A stretch of DNA of 19,489 bases, taken from assembly GCA_002890585.1 (NCBI GenBank), contig MIQB01000036.1, forward strand, positions 1 to 19,489, written 5' to 3'. The notes under the pieces were generated by a model. That model saw nothing but the letters and a program-made list of their open reading frames with translations, was not told the DNA's origin and did not search any database. The position numbers and the translations under genes were made by a program. Position 1 is the stretch's first letter, and every line of letters begins with the position of its first letter. Below are positions 16,776 through 19,489 of the stretch, in pieces. The DNA comes from Tannerella sp. oral taxon 808 (lineage in GTDB: Bacteria; Bacteroidota; Bacteroidia; Bacteroidales; Tannerellaceae).

Positions 16776-16805
16776 CCCCCCCCCCTCGGGATTGGCGTAC
16801 TTTTG
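16776..16805 (+). promoter_or_regulatory. DUF2442/radA promoter -7 box preceded by a 10-bp poly-C tract
   Basis: The plus strand has TACTTTTG (16798-16805), 51 bp before the ATG at 16857. Ten consecutive C residues (16776-16785) occupy the start of the region that would separate the -33 and -7 elements. Homopolymer tracts in this position change promoter spacing when they slip, so phase-variable expression is possible. That is inference from position only. Confidence 0.5.
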
Positions 16806-16856
16806 CCCGCGTAACAGAAAGGGGTAAGCGCAAGCCTCCGTGAATAGAAGTAAGAC

Positions 16857-17096
16857 ATGAATAAGTCCGCAGTTGAAGTGACAGGCATCTCTCGCAACGG
16901 TCTGGTGTTGATGGTTCGAGGTAAAGAATACATGTTGCCATACAGCCGGTTCCCGTGGTTCGAGCAGGCGCGGGTCAGCGACGTGTTCGACGTCGAAATG
17001 CGTGGCCGGAGCCGTATCCGTTGGGAGGCCTTAGACGTTGACCTCAGCTTGTCCATCATCGAAAACCCAGATCGGTATCCGCTTACAGCCAAATAA
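16857..17096 (+). CDS. DUF2442 domain protein
   Basis: 79 residues. It matches the small DUF2442 domain: beta-rich start with GLVLMVRGKEYMLPYSRFPW, then a conserved end with IRWEALDVDLSLSIIENP (54-71). DUF2442 proteins are often found in toxin-antitoxin-like or accessory settings and have no confirmed function. Here it sits 21 bp upstream of radA on the same strand, with a Bacteroidetes -7 box and a poly-C tract in front, so it probably shares a transcript with radA. The ATG follows a purine-rich stretch (GAAGTAAGAC) that is not a canonical Shine-Dalgarno. Confidence 0.85.
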   Translation: MNKSAVEVTGISRNGLVLMVRGKEYMLPYSRFPWFEQARVSDVFDVEMRGRSRIRWEALDVDLSLSIIENPDRYPLTAK

Positions 17097-17117
17097 TCGA
17101 AACAAGAAACAGAACCC

Positions 17118-18491
17118 ATGGCCAAAACGAAGACTGTATACGTCTGCTCCCAGTGTGGGGCGGAGGCGCCGAAGTGGCAGGGCAAATGCCCAGCGTGCGG
17201 CGCGTGGAATACGTATGTGGAAGAAATCATCCGCCCGGAACCGGCCTCGCGACGAGCGGCGGGGGGAATCAGTCGGGGGACGGCGCAGCCGCAACTGCTG
17301 CGCGACATCACCGCCGAGGAGGAGGTGCGCATCGATATGCACGACGCGGAGCTGAACCGTGTGCTGGGCGGCGGACTTGTCCGCGGATCGCTCGTCTTAG
17401 TGGGCGGCGAACCGGGTATCGGCAAGTCGACCTTGGTGCTACAGACCGTCCTCCGCCTCAGCGACCTGCACACGCTCTACGTCTCCGGCGAGGAGAGCGC
17501 CCGCCAGCTGAAGATGCGAGCTGACCGCCTCGCTACGGACGGCAACGCGGACACGGCGCACTGCCACGTCTACTGCGAGACGCACTTAGAGCAGGTGCTG
17601 GCTGAGGCTGACCGCCTCCGGCCCGACCTCGTGATCATCGACTCGATCCAAACGATGTACACCGAGGCGGCCGAGTCGTCGCCGGGCAGCGTCACGCAGG
17701 TCAGGGAGTGCAGCGCGGCCATCCTCAAGTTCGCCAAGGAGACGGGCACACCGGTCGTCATGATCGGGCATATTAATAAGGAAGGGAGCCTGGCGGGCCC
17801 GAAGGTGTTGGAGCACATCGTGGACACGGTGCTGCAATTCGAGGGCGACCGGCAGTACATGTACCGCATCCTGCGCAGCATCAAGAACCGCTTCGGCAGC
17901 ACCGCCGAGCTGGGCATCTACGAGATGCGGCAGGGCGGCCTGCGCGAGGTGGACAACCCCTCGGAGCTGCTCCTGACGCAGAACCACGAGGGGCTGAGCG
18001 GCGTGGCCATCGCGGCGGCCGTCGAAGGTGTGCGGCCATTCCTCATCGAGACACAGTCGCTCGTCAGCACTGCCGTCTACGCCACGCCCCAGCGCAGCGC
18101 CACGGGCTTCGATCTGCGGCGGATGAACATGCTGCTGGCCGTACTTGAGAAGCGCGCGGGCTTCAAGCTGATTCAGAAGGACGTCTTCCTGAACATCGCC
18201 GGCGGGCTGCGCGTGAGCGACCCAGCCATCGACCTGCCCGTCATCAGCGCCGTGCTCTCCTCCAGCATCGACCTCTCCATCGACCGCGGCACATGCCTGG
18301 CCGGCGAGGTCGGCCTCTCGGGCGAGATCCGTCCCGTGCACCGCATCGAGCAACGCATCCGCGAGGCGGCCAAGCTCGGCTTCCGCCGCATCATCGTGCC
18401 GCAGATGAAAGGCCTCGAGTCCGTCTCCGACCTGATCGAGCTGCATCAAGTGCGCAAAGTGGAGGAGGCCTTCCGGTTGTTGTTTGGGTAA
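17118..18491 (+). CDS. radA: DNA repair protein RadA (Sms)
   Basis: RecA-like, DnaB-type branch-migration ATPase used in recombinational repair, 457 residues. N-terminal C4 zinc finger Cys10, Cys13, Cys24, Cys27 (CSQCGAEAPKWQGKCPACG). Walker A GEPGIGKS (97-104), VSGEES (122-127), Walker B LVIIDSIQTM (171-180), the RadA signature KNRFG (256-260), and a C-terminal Lon-protease-like domain from about 285, which lacks protease activity in this family. Length and order are standard. It follows the DUF2442 gene after 21 bp; the repeat arrays start about 100 bp after its stop. Confidence 0.96.
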   Translation: MAKTKTVYVCSQCGAEAPKWQGKCPACGAWNTYVEEIIRPEPASRRAAGGISRGTAQPQLLRDITAEEEVRIDMHDAELNRVLGGGLVRGSLVLVGGEPGIGKSTLVLQTVLRLSDLHTLYVSGEESARQLKMRADRLATDGNADTAHCHVYCETHLEQVLAEADRLRPDLVIIDSIQTMYTEAAESSPGSVTQVRECSAAILKFAKETGTPVVMIGHINKEGSLAGPKVLEHIVDTVLQFEGDRQYMYRILRSIKNRFGSTAELGIYEMRQGGLREVDNPSELLLTQNHEGLSGVAIAAAVEGVRPFLIETQSLVSTAVYATPQRSATGFDLRRMNMLLAVLEKRAGFKLIQKDVFLNIAGGLRVSDPAIDLPVISAVLSSSIDLSIDRGTCLAGEVGLSGEIRPVHRIEQRIREAAKLGFRRIIVPQMKGLESVSDLIELHQVRKVEEAFRLLFG

Positions 18492-18520
18492 AGTATGAAG
18501 GGTAAGGGAGAGTGATTCAT

Positions 18521-18595
18521 GATCCTTGATTACCCCAAGGGCACACGGGCAGCGGATGGCTCCGCCCCGCCATTAATCATTGGCCATTGGCCATT
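18521..18595 (+). repeat. Left direct repeat flanking arrays C and D
   Basis: GATCCTTGATTACCCCAAGG at the left end and CATTAATCATTGGCCATT at the right end match GATCAATGATTACCCCAAAG and CATTAATCGTTTATCATTGA at 19101-19163. The middle is less conserved and a few bases longer in this copy. The pair brackets the two arrays and could be the borders of a mobile or duplicated cassette. Confidence 0.65.
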
Positions 18596-18779
18596 TCCCG
18601 TTGGCAATGGGGTCTGAAACGCGTTTTTTGCCTCATTTCCTATTGGCAATGCCCCTTCAAACGCGTTTTGCATGCCATTTCCTATTGGCAATGGGGTCTG
18701 AAACGCGTTTTTTGCCCCATTTCCTATTGGCAATGCCCCTTCAAACGCGTTTTGCATGCCATTTCCCGTTGGCAATGGG
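18592..18779. repeat. Array C: 42-bp units, dyads at exact 21-bp steps
   Basis: TTGGCAATG recurs at 18601, 18643, 18685, 18727 and 18769, an exact 42-bp period. Two dyads alternate: CATT-N10-AATG (e.g. CATTTCCTATTGGCAATG) and AAACGCGTTT. Their centres lie at 18600.5, 18621.5, 18642.5, 18663.5, 18684.5, 18705.5, 18726.5, 18747.5 and 18768.5, all exactly 21 bp apart. Units also alternate in flank sequence (GGGGTCTG versus GCCCCTTC), giving an 84-bp higher-order repeat. Confidence 0.95.
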
Positions 18780-18885
18780 TGATCTCTGAAATGAATGAAC
18801 ATTCCGACAAAAGCAGCCGATTCGGAAATGCAGAGAGAGGGCGGGATTCGGTGGCTCTTTGTTAAGATTCTTAACAGATGGCTCA

Positions 18886-19067
18886 TTGACAGCTGTCAGA
18901 GGCATGCAAAACGCGTTTTAGGTGCCTCTGACTGTTGTCAATGGGCCAAAAAACACGTTTTAGATGCCTCTGACAGTTGTCAATGGGTGGAAAAACGCGT
19001 TTTAGATGCCTTTGACAGCTGTCAATGGGTGGAAAAACGCGTTTTGCATGCCTCTGACAGCTGTCAA
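18886..19067. repeat. Array D: 42-bp units sharing one dyad with array C
   Basis: TGACAGCTGTCA or a close variant starts at 18887, 18929, 18971, 19013 and 19055 (exact 42-bp period). It alternates with AAAACGCGTTTT (one copy mutated to ACACGT). Dyad centres are 18892.5, 18913.5, 18934.5, 18955.5, 18976.5, 18997.5, 19018.5, 19039.5 and 19060.5, again exact 21-bp steps and again nine dyads. The ACGCGT dyad is that of array C; the other dyad is different. The 18780-18885 gap between the arrays contains one isolated palindrome, GTTAAGATTCTTAAC (18861-18875). Confidence 0.95.
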
Positions 19068-19100
19068 CGGGTGACGCCGCCTATACTATTAAGGGGCAAT

Positions 19101-19163
19101 GATCAATGATTACCCCAAAGAGAGACGGCAGAATCCACCATTAATCGTTTATCATTGACCATT
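19101..19163 (+). repeat. Right direct repeat flanking arrays C and D, upstream of the MNT gene
   Basis: This is the partner of 18521-18595. It also contains an inverted pair, TCAATGAT (19103-19110) and ATCATTGA (19151-19158), which could form a hairpin or an operator. It ends 4 bp before the ATG at 19168, so it forms the upstream region of the nucleotidyltransferase gene. Confidence 0.65.
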
Positions 19164-19167
19164 ACTT

Positions 19168-19476
19168 ATGAATACAGTAGATCAAACAATGGCAGACAAG
19201 CTGTCCGCCTTCTTCCGCACGCAGCCGACGGTAGATAAAGCATGGCTGTTCGGCTCCTGCGCACGTGGCGAAGCGACGCCAGAAAGCGATGTAGACGTGC
19301 TGGTACGTTTTCAGGTCAACGCCCGGGTGACGCTCTTCTCGTATGCGTCCATGCAACACAAGATAGAGCAGTTGCTGAACAAGCGTGTGGATCTCGTGGA
19401 GGACGGCCGATTAAAAGACTTCGCCCGCGAAAGCGCCGAGGCAGATAAAGTGTTGATATATGATTCAAATGAATAA
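19168..19476 (+). CDS. MNT-type nucleotidyltransferase domain protein (probable antitoxin)
   Basis: 102 residues, the size of minimal nucleotidyltransferases. The active-site signature is AWLFGSCARGEATPESDVDVLV (24-45): Gly-Ser pair at 28-29, and the two catalytic Asp in SDVDVLV. A third acidic position is probably the Asp in RVDLVEDG. In MntA-HepT systems the MNT protein modifies the HEPN RNase toxin by adding AMP, neutralising it. The gene order MNT then HEPN, with a short overlap, is typical, and a start codon for a downstream frame overlaps this gene at 19469. The toxin lies outside the window, so the module assignment is inferred. The upstream repeat may regulate it. Confidence 0.88.
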   Translation: MNTVDQTMADKLSAFFRTQPTVDKAWLFGSCARGEATPESDVDVLVRFQVNARVTLFSYASMQHKIEQLLNKRVDLVEDGRLKDFARESAEADKVLIYDSNE

Positions 19477-19489
19477 TCCATCCATGCAC
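19469..19489 (+). CDS. Start of a downstream gene, probably the HEPN-domain partner (cut by window end)
   Basis: An ATG at 19469 overlaps the end of the nucleotidyltransferase gene by 8 bp and reads MNNPSMH to the window edge. Overlap and position match a HEPN (HepT/DUF86-like) toxin in MNT-HEPN pairs. Only seven codons are visible, so this rests on context rather than on the protein sequence. Confidence 0.4.

Noticed and set aside
18592..19067. CRISPR array
   Set aside because: The whole 42-bp unit is repeated, with no unique spacers, and no cas genes are nearby.
18580..19109. Several short open frames with repeated Cys/Phe/Trp-rich peptides
   Set aside because: They are translations of arrays C and D in different frames on both strands. 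The palindromes and exact 42-bp period explain them better than coding.

Overview
The window is a chromosomal segment from a member of the Bacteroidales, most like the Porphyromonadaceae/Tannerellaceae. The evidence is a Rho factor with a long disordered, AT-hook-rich insert, DUF3822 next to rsmD, an E. coli-type MurB, promoters with the Bacteroidetes -7 motif TAnnTTTG rather than sigma70 boxes, weak Shine-Dalgarno sequences, and moderately high GC. A Tannerella-like genus is my guess; no rRNA or other marker here proves it. No tRNA, rRNA or CRISPR array was found.

Layout. Positions 1-950 hold a decayed transposase gene (minus strand) that has itself been hit by a ~174-bp element with inverted ends and a 7-bp target duplication. 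Next come rho (minus, own terminator and promoter) and a RecD-like helicase (minus). Divergent from the helicase runs a three-gene cluster: a membrane-anchored unknown, a DUF3822 protein and rsmD. The 3' end of rsmD runs into a 42-bp-period tandem array bounded by ~117-bp inverted repeats. After that come a SPOR-domain lipoprotein, murB, ilvE and an unknown lipoprotein. A second, 41-bp-period array follows. Then a PDZ/DUF4136-like exported protein is closely followed by mutS2, which converges on an M48 lipoprotein protease. Divergent from the protease are a DUF2442 protein and radA. The right end has two more 42-bp arrays between direct repeats, then a MNT nucleotidyltransferase gene and the first codons of what is probably its HEPN partner.

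The conserved genes are housekeeping: transcription termination, rRNA methylation, peptidoglycan precursor synthesis, branched-chain amino acids, DNA/ribosome-collision repair (MutS2, RadA, helicase) and envelope quality control.

The most unusual signal lies between the genes. Four intergenic arrays have unrelated base sequences but the same geometry: a 41-42 bp period with two different palindromes per period, so that a dyad centre falls every ~21 bp, or two helical turns. In the two right-hand arrays nine dyad centres each fall at exact 21-bp steps, and the two arrays share one palindrome while swapping the other. This looks like a family of phased palindrome arrays. Its function is unknown to me.
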